NCBI RefSeq assembly: GCF_000738675.1
Contig: NZ_JPUX01000001.1
Coordinates: 2,790,001-2,854,000 of the forward strand
From: Serratia nematodiphila DZ0503SBS1
GTDB lineage: Bacteria > Pseudomonadota > Gammaproteobacteria > Enterobacterales > Enterobacteriaceae
Reading direction: 5' to 3'
DNA: 64,000 nucleotides
The notes under the pieces were generated by a model, which worked only from the letters and a program-made list of their open reading frames with translations, ran no database searches and was not told the DNA's origin. This document shows, piece after piece, positions 34,459 to 43,724 of this stretch. The first letter of the stretch is position 1. The number at the start of each line of letters is the position of its first letter. Position numbers and translations under genes: made by a program.

Positions 34459-35421
34459 ATGTTGAAACGTTTTGCGTTGCTGTGCGGGTGCCTGTTCGGT
34501 GCCCATGCGCTGGCGGCCGGCCCCAACGCCAATATCAAGTATTACGGCTATGACTGGCTGGACTTTTATGAAACCGCCACGCCGTCTTTCAGCGCCACAG
34601 AGGCGCTTAAGGCGATTACCGGCACCGGTTTCAGTATGACCAATCTGAACGTGGTGCACACCCTGGAAAGCCTCAATCTGCCCGTTTGCGCCGAGGGAAC
34701 ATGCGCCGTGAACATACAGGCCGGCTCGGGGGCGCTCTCGGGATCGCCGTTTATCGATATCTGCTCCGGCGCGGACTCGAACAGCAGTTGTCAGGCCGCA
34801 GGTTCCTGGAATGCGATCTGGACGGTGGTGAAGAAGATCGCCGAAACCAAATATAAGCCCGGCGCCATTTATTTTATCGATGAGCCGTTCGATGTTCCGG
34901 CCTTACAGACGGCAGGAAAATATGACGCTTACCAATATTCCAGCTATGTTTGCACCCTGCGTCAGGCTATGCAGCAGTATGGGATCGCGATCCCCATTTA
35001 CACCATTTTGTCCTACCGGCATGCCAATAACGCCGAATTGATCCGTGAAATGCAGCAGGGCGCGCCCGCGACCGCGTGTCCGAGCAATGTAAAAAGCACG
35101 CCAGATTGGGTTGGGGTGGATAACTACAATTGGTCGGTGGCGGATATGTGGAGTACCTACAATCGCCTGGCGCCGATAAGCGCAGCCGGACAAAAGTGGG
35201 TGTTGGTACCGCCTTCTACGGCATCGTTAGGAATGAACGACCAGCAACTGCATGCGCAAATTCAACTGTATTGGGATTTCATTAATCAATATCCGACTGC
35301 GCCCGTGGTTTACATCATGAACTGGCGGTTTGATCGCGCGGTCACCGAGAATCGCGCGGCCTTCCCCGAATCGACCGCCTTATTGTCTTTCATGGCGAAC
35401 ACGCTGCTCACCCAACCTTAA
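34459..35421 (+). CDS. Secreted protein of unknown function, possibly glycosidase-like
   Basis: A 320-residue protein with a clear signal peptide (MLKRFALLCGCLFGAHALA, cleavage near 19-20). The mature part is rich in aromatic residues and has a few cysteines, including PVCAEGTCAV and DICSGADSNSSC, that could form disulfides. The segments AIYFIDEPFD, IYTILSYRHAN, PDWVGVDNYNW and YIMNWRFD are spaced like strands of a TIM-barrel glycoside hydrolase, with possible acids in IDEP and VDNY. That is a guess from pattern only. AAGGAG precedes the ATG. A terminator hairpin follows. Confidence 0.7.
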   Translation: MLKRFALLCGCLFGAHALAAGPNANIKYYGYDWLDFYETATPSFSATEALKAITGTGFSMTNLNVVHTLESLNLPVCAEGTCAVNIQAGSGALSGSPFIDICSGADSNSSCQAAGSWNAIWTVVKKIAETKYKPGAIYFIDEPFDVPALQTAGKYDAYQYSSYVCTLRQAMQQYGIAIPIYTILSYRHANNAELIREMQQGAPATACPSNVKSTPDWVGVDNYNWSVADMWSTYNRLAPISAAGQKWVLVPPSTASLGMNDQQLHAQIQLYWDFINQYPTAPVVYIMNWRFDRAVTENRAAFPESTALLSFMANTLLTQP

Positions 35422-35430
35422 GCGAGCAAA

Positions 35431-35460
35431 AAGGAGGTTCAAACCAAGAACCTCCTTATT
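35431..35460. terminator. Bidirectional terminator
   Basis: Ten-base stem AAGGAGGTTC / GAACCTCCTT with a 7-base loop. Five A precede it and ATT follows, so it can serve the secreted-protein gene and the convergent doxX gene. Confidence 0.7.
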
Positions 35461-35471
35461 AATGCTACCGC

Positions 35472-35906
35472 TTACCGATAGGCTTCATTCCGCGCGATCG
35501 CGTATTTGCCGCTGCCCAGCAGCAGGATGGCGAGTCCGCCCATAAAGAACACCAGCTCGTTTTCAATGCCCCAGGCGCCGACGTCGGTGACGGTGAAGAC
35601 CTTGCCGGTGCCCACCATCAAAAACGCCACCACCAGCGTAAAGGCGTAAACCAGCGCGGCGGGGCGGGTGAACAGCCCCAAAATGATCAGTATCGGCGCC
35701 AGGATCTCCCCCACATACACGCCGTAGGCGATGAAGGCGGGTAGCCCCTGTTCCTGCAACGCCCCGGCGATCCAGCCGACGCCGTGCTGAATCTTCGCCA
35801 CGCCGTGAAACAGCATCAGCCCGCCGAAGGTTAGCCTGAGCGCCAATTTGCCGGCGTCCGGGTGGTCAAAAAAGCGAGTGAATGCCGCATTGAGTGACTT
35901 AACCAT
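35472..35906 (-). CDS. DoxX-family membrane protein
   Basis: A 144-residue protein with four hydrophobic helices and DoxX family features: LRLTFGGLMLFHGVAKI, GVYVGEILAPILIILGLFTRPAAL (in pieces), MGGLAILLLGSGKYA. Members are linked to redox or thiol stress, and some to quinone use. The ATG at 35906 has CAGGAG upstream and is preferred over the in-frame start at 35942. It converges with the secreted-protein gene. Confidence 0.87.
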   Translation of the reverse strand: MVKSLNAAFTRFFDHPDAGKLALRLTFGGLMLFHGVAKIQHGVGWIAGALQEQGLPAFIAYGVYVGEILAPILIILGLFTRPAALVYAFTLVVAFLMVGTGKVFTVTDVGAWGIENELVFFMGGLAILLLGSGKYAIARNEAYR

Positions 35907-37516
35907 GGCTTTTTCTCCTGAATAGGAATGATTTTCAATCAATATATCAGTCGGATGAATGCGAAAGCTGTTCTGGATCAGGAAAACGGCGGGCTTGGCG
36001 TTAAATCGCCGGGCGAGGCCGGCGGTGCGGCCTGATTTTTAGGTGGAATGACCTGTGCGCACGGGCCGAAACGGGGGATGAGAAAAGTCATCGGCAGAGG
36101 TGGCCCGCCGCGTAGCCCATCTCTTTTCTGTATGTGCTGGCTACCCGATTTGCGTTTTCATCAAGGATTGTCAAAGGACAGGCAACGTAAAGATTCATAA
36201 GGTTTTTTTGCAGCAATGAAAAGGTGCGCGTTTTCGCTTTAATAACCCAATAGAGTTACCTTTATTTTTATTTTGAACCGCTAAATCATTAACGCTTTTT
36301 TCGGCCTTTTTATTGGGAATTATCTTGCTTATTTTGCCTTGCGAAAGTTGATCCTGTGGGGCGTACGGCCAGTGGCGGGTTTTATTTTTATAGATTTTCT
36401 TATTTTTTGATGACAATTCAATGCCGAAGAGAATGAGGGAGATTGACTGAGGGGGTTATGAGGGGGGTGTAAATTCCCATGAACTATTTTTCCTGGCGTA
36501 AAAGTAATCGATTCAGCGCTGTTTTAAGTTATTGAATTGTTTGTTTTATGTATATTGATTTGTTATTTTTTTATTAAAAAAATAATATTTTTTCTTGATA
36601 TTGGGTTTGCCTTTGCTAGTATCAAATTAGTGGTCTTATCAGTTAGGGAAACATTTCTTGTATATGGAACAGATCGCTGGTCTTAACACGGTTCCTGTCG
36701 TTGCAGCGCTTACGTGGTTATTTTGCCGTTATAGTAAATGATATCTCTAATGCCACTTTATTCTGCGAGACTCTTTACCGCAGTGATGCTTTTGCCGCGG
36801 TAAGCCGTATGAGAACACACACAAAGGGGAATTGAATCTTAAATGATTCTGATCATTACCCTGAGTTAACTATAAAAGAATGATGCTTTATCCACCAGGC
36901 TGTTTGTGTACCAATAGGTATTCGGTGCACCACGGCGGAATGTTAATCTGTGCTTTAGCTTTAAAATTAATAATCAAAACTCTCGCCAAATTGTTTATTT
37001 TCACACTAGGTTTCGCATGTGTAAGTACTGAGTGCTGGAAATGAAAGTCACACTGCCATCGTTTTCTATTGATCATTGCGTGCTACCCGCTTGCAAGAAA
37101 CGACTGGCTGTCATGGTTTTATGAAAAAATTTCACTATTTACTGTGGTTATCATTTGCTAATTAAATTATTTGTATCCAGTGGTATTACTGGAATTATCC
37201 TACCAAGGATGAAACGTTGTTTTTAGGGCAGTTTTTGATTTTTTTCCTATTCTTAGCTTGCATAATTATCGGTTGCAATTTATTGATTTTGAAAGAAAAA
37301 AATAAATATGTAAATGTAAAATAGTTTAAACCGATCACTGTGATTCTATTGATAGGTTCAATCTATTATTGTTGTTAATATTAATACATCTAAACAATTT
37401 GCGAGCTTGGTGACGACTAACTTACGCTAAAAGGACTCTGGGAAAGACTGGCGAACGTAAAAGCCCGCTTTATTAGGCTTTATGTTTCTAGTGCTGATTG
37501 AAAAGGATATCAGGCC
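35907..37516. other. AT-rich non-coding region upstream of the T6SS cluster
   Basis: About 1.6 kb without a convincing gene. AT content rises sharply from about 36.2 kb, with long A/T runs near 36570-36600. Short frames at 36195-36416, 36664-36741 and 36888-37076 lack ribosome sites or family features. The region fits an H-NS-bound regulatory island for the T6SS genes. Confidence 0.6.
36595..36622 (+). promoter_or_regulatory. Possible sigma-70 promoter far upstream of tssA
   Basis: TTGATA, 16 bases, TAGTAT just after the A/T-rich tract. If used for the T6SS operon the leader would be about 890 bases, so it could instead drive an unrecognised small RNA. Confidence 0.3.
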
Positions 37517-38482
37517 ATGAATGAAGTCATCTCAACGGAAGTGAATGGCGTCGAATTTGATCCACGATACAGTGAAATTGAATTCACGCTTTCGGAATAT
37601 GACAGCCAAACCGATCCGCTTAATGCCGTAGACAATGCGCGTGATATCAATTGGCACGCCATTCGCGAGCAGTCTGCCGCGTTGCTGGAACAGTGCTTCG
37701 ATTTACATGTCGTGCTGTGGTTTATGCGCGCCAATCTTCATATCGACGGTTTTTCGGCCTTCTACCAGGGCATTAAGGATATTGACGCCAAATATGCCGA
37801 GGAGGGCGCCACCATTTTCCCTCAGGCGGACATGGAACCCTCATCGGACAGCTTTCATGCGGCCGCATTAGGGTGGCTCGCCACATCGTCCTGTCTGCAC
37901 GAAATCAAGAACAGCAAGATTTTTCCCGACACGCCGTTAACCACCGACGAGCTGCTGAATATGCGGCTTGACGAGCAGGAAGGCAAAAGCCTGCATTTTT
38001 CGGAGGTGGTAAAGGTGCTGGGGCAAGCCGACAGTTATTTTGCCGGCAGAAATCTGCCTTCGCTGAAAGAGCAATTGGCGCTGGAAATCGATGCGCTGGA
38101 GCGCGTCGAGAATTACGCCAATCTGCAGGCTGAAGATTATCGTTTGGACTGTCGGCAGGTGCGCGACTATTTGAAACAGTTCAGCCGCCAGCTGGCTTCA
38201 CTGGAACAGCAGGAATTGCCGGCTGAACGGGATGACGCGGAGATTGACTCGCCGGATGCTGACGCGCCTGTCGCCATGCCCGGCAAATATATCCGTTCCC
38301 GGCAGGATGTCATCTTGCTGTTGGATCAGGTTTTGGACTATTTCCAAAACTATGAGCCCAGCCATCCGGCCCCCATTCTTATTCGACGTTCACAAAAAAT
38401 GATCGGTATGGACTTCGCGACGATTGTTGAGGAGCTTTTGCCGGAATCTCTGGCCTCGTTAAATCAATTGTCCGGGAAGTAA
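37517..38482 (+). CDS. tssA: T6SS protein TssA
   Basis: A 321-residue TssA with the N-terminal ImpA domain (INWHAIREQSAALLEQCFDLHVVLWFMRANLHIDGFSAFYQG, in pieces). The C-terminal motif is IRSRQDVILLLDQVLDYFQNYEPSHPAPILIRRSQKM (in pieces), shared by short TssA proteins. TssA organises sheath assembly at the baseplate or distal end. It is first in the cluster, 24 bases before tssB. AAGGATATCAGG lies before the ATG. Confidence 0.9.
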   Translation: MNEVISTEVNGVEFDPRYSEIEFTLSEYDSQTDPLNAVDNARDINWHAIREQSAALLEQCFDLHVVLWFMRANLHIDGFSAFYQGIKDIDAKYAEEGATIFPQADMEPSSDSFHAAALGWLATSSCLHEIKNSKIFPDTPLTTDELLNMRLDEQEGKSLHFSEVVKVLGQADSYFAGRNLPSLKEQLALEIDALERVENYANLQAEDYRLDCRQVRDYLKQFSRQLASLEQQELPAERDDAEIDSPDADAPVAMPGKYIRSRQDVILLLDQVLDYFQNYEPSHPAPILIRRSQKMIGMDFATIVEELLPESLASLNQLSGK

Positions 38483-38506
38483 TTTTTATCACAAAGGAGT
38501 TTTCCA

Positions 38507-39064
38507 ATGGCTAAGGACTCAAGCTCTCAGAAATTTATCGGTAAAAATAACGCGCCGCGCGTGCAAATTGAATATGACGTAGAGCTTTACGGTTCACAAA
38601 AGAAAGTGGAGTTGCCCTTTGTTACGGGGGTCATGTCCGATCTCTCTGGGCATCGGAAAAAGCCTTTGCTGCCGATCGAAGAGCGGAAATTCCTGACCTT
38701 CGATCAGGACAACTTCAACGATCGCATGCGCGCCATCAAGCCTCGTCTGCAATTTTACGTAGAGAACACCCTGAGCGAAGACGATGCGTTGCTGGACGTG
38801 GAATTGGAGTTTGAATCGATGGATGACTTCACGCCTGGCGCCATCGCCAAACGGGTTCCGCAGATGCAACGCCTGCTTGAAGCCCGGGAGCATCTCACGG
38901 AGCTGATCACCTATATGGATGGTAAATCCAGCGCGGAAGAGGTGGTGAAGAATCTGCTGGAGAAACCCGATTTTCTGCATCGTTTAGTGACGGATGCGCG
39001 TAAAACGGTCGCGGATGCGGAACAGGATGTGCAGGATCCCGGCAATAAAGGAGATGAGGAATGA
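38507..39064 (+). CDS. tssB: T6SS contractile sheath small subunit TssB
   Basis: A 185-residue VipA/TssB protein. Visible are SQKFIGKNNAPRVQIEYDVE, ELPFVTGVMSDLSG-like sequence and FNDRMRAIKPRL. It forms the sheath with TssC. The stop overlaps tssC as ATGA. AAAGGAG precedes its ATG. Confidence 0.96.
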   Translation: MAKDSSSQKFIGKNNAPRVQIEYDVELYGSQKKVELPFVTGVMSDLSGHRKKPLLPIEERKFLTFDQDNFNDRMRAIKPRLQFYVENTLSEDDALLDVELEFESMDDFTPGAIAKRVPQMQRLLEAREHLTELITYMDGKSSAEEVVKNLLEKPDFLHRLVTDARKTVADAEQDVQDPGNKGDEE

Positions 39065-40587
39065 GAGCGAGGCAACGACGCTATTCGGCTAAGCAGCAGG
39101 CTACGGCAGTCGCTGAAGTTGAAACGCAGGACACGGAAAATGAGCTTGACGGTTTGCTCAAGCGTTCATTCCGGCCCAGAACGAACGAGGCTTCGGAAGC
39201 GGTTCGTCGGGCTATCGGCACGCTGTCCGAATATGCCAACAAAGGCAAGGTCAAGGTCAGCCAGGATGTCGTATTGACCATTGAATCGTTGATTGCCCAG
39301 ATCGACGAACAGCTTTCGCAACAGATGAACAATATCTTGCACCACAAGGAGTTCCAGAAGCTGGAGTCCGCCTGGCAAGGTCTGAGTTATCTGGTCGATA
39401 ACACCAACGTCAGCGAAACGCTCAAGATCCGGGTGTTGAACATCAGCCAGGATGAGCTGACGCGCAATTTGCGCCGCTATCGGGGCTCCGCCTGGGATCA
39501 AAGCCCGGTGTTCAAACAGATTTACGAACAGGAATATGGTCAGTTCGGCGGCGAGCCGTTCGGTTGCATCATCGGCGATTTTGAATTCGATCACAGCCCG
39601 ATGAGCGTCACGCTGCTGACCGAGTTGGCGAAAATTTCCGCGGCGTCGCACTGTCCGTTCATTTCCGCCGCGTCGCCGTCGCTGCTGCAGATGAGCAAGT
39701 GGAACGAACTGGGCAACCCGCGGGATATCGGCAAGATTTTCACCACGCCGGAATATGCGTCCTGGCGCCGCCTGCGCGAAAGCAACGACTCGCGTTACCT
39801 GGTGTTGACGATGCCGCGTTTCCTGTCGCGTTTGCCTTACGGGGCGAAAACCAACCCGATCGAAGAGTTCGCTTTCGAGGAGTCCGTCAGGCCGGATGTG
39901 GATGATGATTTTTCCTGGGCCAACTCGGCGTATGCGATGGGCGTCAACATCAACCGCGCGTTCCATGAGTACGGCTGGTGTTCGAAGATTCGCGGCATCG
40001 AATCCGGCGGCTCGGTGGAAGAACTGCCCGCCTACGCGTTTCCTTCCGATGAGGGCGGATATGAACTGACGTGCCCGACGGAAGTGGCCATTTCCGATCG
40101 GCGCGAGCAAGAGCTTTCCGACGCCGGGTTCTTGCCCCTGGTCTATCGCAAGCATTCCGATTTCGCCGCTTTTATCGGTTCTTGCACCATGCACGCGCCG
40201 GCGAAATACGAGGATCCCGACGCGACGGCCAACGCCAAGCTGTCTTCGCGCTTGCCTTATATTTTCGCCACGTGCCGATTCGCGCACTATTTGAAATGCA
40301 TCGTGCGCGACAAAATCGGTTCTTTCCGGTCCAGGGACGATATGCAGCTGTGGCTGAATGACTGGCTGATGAACTACGTCGATGGCGATCCTTCCGTATC
40401 GACCGAGGCGACCAAGGCGCGTCGTCCATTAGCCGCCGCCGAGGTGCGCGTTGAGGATGTGGAAGATGATCCGGGTTATTACCGCGCGCATTTCTATTTG
40501 CGCCCGCATTACCAGTTGGAAGGCATGACCGTGTCCTTGCGACTTGTATCAAAACTTCCGTCAGCCAAAAAAGATGGGAGCAGATAA
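39061..40587 (+). CDS. tssC: T6SS contractile sheath large subunit TssC
   Basis: A 508-residue VipB/TssC protein. Signatures are FQKLESAWQGLSYLVDNT, RYRGSAWDQSPVFKQIYEQEYGQFGGEPFGCIIGD (in pieces), FISAASPSLL and FSWANSAYAMGVNINRAF. The C-terminus VSLRLVSKLPS is typical. Translation is coupled to tssB by ATGA overlap. A 231-base gap before hcp suggests a separate hcp promoter or processing there. Confidence 0.97.
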   Translation: MRARQRRYSAKQQATAVAEVETQDTENELDGLLKRSFRPRTNEASEAVRRAIGTLSEYANKGKVKVSQDVVLTIESLIAQIDEQLSQQMNNILHHKEFQKLESAWQGLSYLVDNTNVSETLKIRVLNISQDELTRNLRRYRGSAWDQSPVFKQIYEQEYGQFGGEPFGCIIGDFEFDHSPMSVTLLTELAKISAASHCPFISAASPSLLQMSKWNELGNPRDIGKIFTTPEYASWRRLRESNDSRYLVLTMPRFLSRLPYGAKTNPIEEFAFEESVRPDVDDDFSWANSAYAMGVNINRAFHEYGWCSKIRGIESGGSVEELPAYAFPSDEGGYELTCPTEVAISDRREQELSDAGFLPLVYRKHSDFAAFIGSCTMHAPAKYEDPDATANAKLSSRLPYIFATCRFAHYLKCIVRDKIGSFRSRDDMQLWLNDWLMNYVDGDPSVSTEATKARRPLAAAEVRVEDVEDDPGYYRAHFYLRPHYQLEGMTVSLRLVSKLPSAKKDGSR

Positions 40588-40818
40588 GTTACGGCTGGTC
40601 ATTGGTTTGGATATTGCCGACGTTAATTATTAAATGGCGTTGGTGGGAATTGATGTTTCATTGAAATTTAGTGGCGCTGTTTTTTACGCTATTGCTATTT
40701 ATTAATGGCTAATGGGTTCTCATTGTCGCTATTTCAATGATCGCGTAGGCAATATAACGACTTATCTGAATAGACTTTTCAATTAACGAAGTAGACCTAT
40801 CAGTCAAGGAGACAAAAA

Positions 40819-41343
40819 ATGAGCACGAAAGCTTTAGTAGACTATTTTTTGAAAATTGAGGGTGTTGATGGTGAATCACCCGACCAAACCTACCCTGGCT
40901 GGATTCAGCTGCAAGCCTGGCAATGGGCGGAAGAAAACGCCGGCCGTTGGGGGTTCGGAAGCGGCGGTGGTTCAGGCAAAGTCGAGATGAAAGACTTTGA
41001 GTTTCGCATGGTGAGCAATAAGGCTTCGCCGAAACTGTTCCTGATGTGCGCCACCGGCGAGCATATTCCTCAGGCAAAACTTGTTTGCCGTAAATCAGGC
41101 CAGGGTCAGCAAGACTTCATTGCCGTGACCTTCAGCAACTGCCTGGTTTCCTCATTCAAGACCGTGGGTAATATGCCGCTGAATTCCACCATCGGTACTG
41201 AAATCGATACCGTGCTGCCAACCGACGTTATCAAGCTGAATTTCGCACGTATCGAAGTTGAGTACAAAGAGCAAAACAATGATGGCTCCATGGGTGCGGT
41301 CATTAAGACGGGGTATGACCTCAAGCTTAATGCCCGTATCTGA
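40819..41343 (+). CDS. hcp: T6SS tube protein Hcp (TssD)
   Basis: A 174-residue Hcp: VDYFLKIEGVDGESPDQTY, GWIQLQAWQWAEEN, KASPKLFLMCATGEHIPQAKLVCRK (in pieces), TDVIKLNFARIEVEY. It builds the inner tube. A strong AAGGAG ribosome site and a 231-base AT-rich upstream gap suggest high, partly independent expression. A GC hairpin follows the gene, possibly stabilising its mRNA. Confidence 0.97.
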   Translation: MSTKALVDYFLKIEGVDGESPDQTYPGWIQLQAWQWAEENAGRWGFGSGGGSGKVEMKDFEFRMVSNKASPKLFLMCATGEHIPQAKLVCRKSGQGQQDFIAVTFSNCLVSSFKTVGNMPLNSTIGTEIDTVLPTDVIKLNFARIEVEYKEQNNDGSMGAVIKTGYDLKLNARI

Positions 41344-41373
41344 TCATTGATGTCACAACACTAATTGCAGGCT

Positions 41374-41400
41374 GTCTGCCCGCAGCGATTGCGGGCAGAC
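41374..41400 (+). terminator. Hairpin after hcp
   Basis: Perfect 10-bp stem GTCTGCCCGC / GCGGGCAGAC with a 7-base loop and no T run. It may protect the hcp mRNA end or reduce read-through into tssE. Confidence 0.55.
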
Positions 41401-41424
41401 ATAAGCCTTATCGCGAGGTGTTAA

Positions 41425-41871
41425 ATGAAAGCGTCATTGCCCATGCTATTCGATAAGCTCAGCGTGAGACATCAAAGCGCCAGCGCCGATAATTGGCGGC
41501 GTGTTTTGGTGCGTGATATCGAATTTTTACTGAATGACGCATCGCGCAGCGCTGATTTGAAACTTCATGATTATGCGCACAGCGAAAGCTCGGTATTGAA
41601 TTATGGCCTGCCGTCGCTGAGCCAACGCATACCGATTAATACCGATCCGTTAACGCTGGCGAGACATATACAAAGAATCATTACTTCATTTGAGCCGCGT
41701 CTGGATCCGAAAACGATTCGTGTGGTGCCTGTAGTGAATGAACGCCAATCGTATGTGCTGGCGATTTTATTCGATATTTATGGCACCTGCTCATTACCGG
41801 GTGACGAAATGCTGGTTAATTTGCGCATCGCTCTTGATTATTCCTGTGGCGCCGTACACGTATTTGATTAA
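41425..41871 (+). CDS. tssE: T6SS baseplate protein TssE
   Basis: A 148-residue gp25-like protein with VLRDIEFLLNDAS-like N-terminal sequence and YGLPSLSQR; the C-terminal part resembles T4 gp25. It is a baseplate wedge subunit. CGAGGTG precedes the ATG. tssF starts 11 bases after its stop. Confidence 0.92.
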   Translation: MKASLPMLFDKLSVRHQSASADNWRRVLVRDIEFLLNDASRSADLKLHDYAHSESSVLNYGLPSLSQRIPINTDPLTLARHIQRIITSFEPRLDPKTIRVVPVVNERQSYVLAILFDIYGTCSLPGDEMLVNLRIALDYSCGAVHVFD

Positions 41872-41882
41872 TAGGGGTGACT

Positions 41883-43724
41883 ATGTTCAGTGAGCGCTTT
41901 CTCCAATTATATAATGATGAGCTGCGTTATTTTCGCGAGGCCGGTCGTCAGTTCGCCTCTTCTCATCCCCAGGTCGCCCAGCATTTAGGCATGCATATCG
42001 ACGGCGTGCTGGATCCTTTCGTTGAGCGTCTGTTGGAGGGCTCCGCGTTCCTTTGCACCCGCATCCAGGAAAAGCTGAACAATGAGCAGCCGGAATTTGC
42101 CCTGCAAATGCTCTCACGCCTGGCGCCGCTGTGGTATACGCCGGTTCCCGCGATCGCCACCGTCGCGATTAAGCCCGATCTCTCTTTTCCCCAGTGGCAC
42201 AGCCAGGTTGACCTGCCGCGCGGGAGCCGCATGACCCTCAACGATATCTCGCTGAACAACAAACCCGCCACGTTCACCACGGCGCGGCATATTAAAGTGC
42301 AGCCGGTTGAGATTTCACTGGCGGAATGCGAGATTTTGCCGCCGCACCATTTGCCTGACGGCGCCGCCAGACACATGCAGGATTGCTCGGCCTACGTCAG
42401 GATATGCCTGACGACGCACGGCGTGCTTCCCGTCTCGGAGCTGGATCTCGAGCCGCTGCACCTGACGCTGGCGGAAGATACGGTGCGGGCCAATCAACTG
42501 CTGGCCGCGTTGCTTAATCGCACCTTGCGCATCGTGCTATGGGCGAAAAGCGACGACCGGCCAATCGTCAAAGTCCTGCCGCCGGACAGCTTGCACCTGG
42601 GCGGCGTCAGCGATGAAGAAGCCTTGTTGCCCACCGTGGTGGGGGAATTGCCCGGCAACCGGCTGATGCGCGAATACTTCGCCGCGCCAAGCCGCTTCTT
42701 CAGCCTGGAGTTGCATGGCGTGCAGGATTTTCTGCGTCAATGTGAACGCGTTCACGAGTTCGAGATCTTGTTCGCGCTGGAGCAACGCCCACTCACTCTG
42801 ATCGGTCGCGTCAACGCCAGGGATTTTCATCTTTTCGCGACCCCGGTCATCAACCTGTATCGCCGCCATTGCTCGCCGGTGCTGCTGACGGATGAGCGCA
42901 CGGAGCACCAGCTGGTGGTCGATCGTTTGAACACCTCGCTGTATGAGATACACAGCGTAAAACAGGTGAAAGGCATGCTGCCCGACGGCAACCCGGTGAT
43001 TTTCTCTTCGCTGCAGGCCGACGTGCAGTACGACTGCGAGCGGGAGCCGGCCGGTTATACGCTGCACCGTCGCCGGGAGCCGTCGCCCTCCAAGTACAAC
43101 AATCCGCACCTGCCCAACGAAGATACCTTCATCGCCATCTCGCCGGGCAAAAGCGGCATCGACATCGACGACATCACGTCGCTCAGCGTCGAGGCGCTGG
43201 TCTGCGAACGGCATCTGGTGCCGGCGCACCTTCAGCAGCCGCATTTCCAGCTGGAAACGGCGATGCCGATCCACCAGGTGGAGATCGTCCGCTACCCGAG
43301 CAACCCGGTCGCGGTGCCGAACATCAGCCAGGCGTGGCAGGCGATTCAGATGCTGGCCTCCAATCCTTTGCGCCATGCGCGCCCCGACGTTCAGGATTGT
43401 TCGGCGCTGTTGCGCGACTGGCTGTCGTTGTTCTGCCATCAGGATGACTCCAGCCAGCGCAAGCGCATCGCCAGCATCAAAAACGCCTGGGTGGAGCACC
43501 ACTTCGAGCGCAATCAGGGGCCGGGGCCGCTGGCCTGGATCCGCGGGGCCGAGATCGCCGTCAACTTAAGCGCCAACCATCATGCCGACCACGGCGCCTA
43601 TCTGTTCGGCAAAATATTGCACCACGCGTTGAGCCAATACGGCGACCTGAACCAAACGTTAAGCATGAAGCTGTTGCTGGATGGGGAAACCCACGCCGAC
43701 TGGGGGGCGCTCTACTATGGCTGA
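41883..43724 (+). CDS. tssF: T6SS baseplate protein TssF
   Basis: A 613-residue TssF. The start FSERFLQLYNDELRYFREAG and HLGMHIDGVLDPFVERLLEG (separate) are diagnostic, as are FFSLELHGVQDFL and VNLYRRHCSP-like sequence. The ATG at 41883 has AGGGG upstream; a GTG at 41877 is less likely. Its stop overlaps tssG by eight bases. Confidence 0.95.
   Translation: MFSERFLQLYNDELRYFREAGRQFASSHPQVAQHLGMHIDGVLDPFVERLLEGSAFLCTRIQEKLNNEQPEFALQMLSRLAPLWYTPVPAIATVAIKPDLSFPQWHSQVDLPRGSRMTLNDISLNNKPATFTTARHIKVQPVEISLAECEILPPHHLPDGAARHMQDCSAYVRICLTTHGVLPVSELDLEPLHLTLAEDTVRANQLLAALLNRTLRIVLWAKSDDRPIVKVLPPDSLHLGGVSDEEALLPTVVGELPGNRLMREYFAAPSRFFSLELHGVQDFLRQCERVHEFEILFALEQRPLTLIGRVNARDFHLFATPVINLYRRHCSPVLLTDERTEHQLVVDRLNTSLYEIHSVKQVKGMLPDGNPVIFSSLQADVQYDCEREPAGYTLHRRREPSPSKYNNPHLPNEDTFIAISPGKSGIDIDDITSLSVEALVCERHLVPAHLQQPHFQLETAMPIHQVEIVRYPSNPVAVPNISQAWQAIQMLASNPLRHARPDVQDCSALLRDWLSLFCHQDDSSQRKRIASIKNAWVEHHFERNQGPGPLAWIRGAEIAVNLSANHHADHGAYLFGKILHHALSQYGDLNQTLSMKLLLDGETHADWGALYYG

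Noticed and set aside
36664..36741. 25-codon plus-strand frame (MEQIAGLNTVPVVAAL...) in the T6SS upstream region
   Set aside because: Contains a short hydrophobic stretch but has no Shine-Dalgarno sequence, so translation is not supported.
36841..36862. AATGAT-N4-ATCATT palindrome resembling a Fur box
   Set aside because: The spacer is four bases rather than the single base of the Fur 19-mer, so the match is not convincing.
36195..37076. Short minus-strand frames of 62 and 73 codons in the AT-rich region
   Set aside because: No ribosome sites, low-complexity lysine/asparagine-rich products and no family features; expected by chance in AT-rich DNA.
30914..37516. tRNA-Ser-associated genomic island
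   Set aside because: The gene content is accessory-like, but there is no integrase, no repeat of the tRNA 3' end and no clear boundary in the window.
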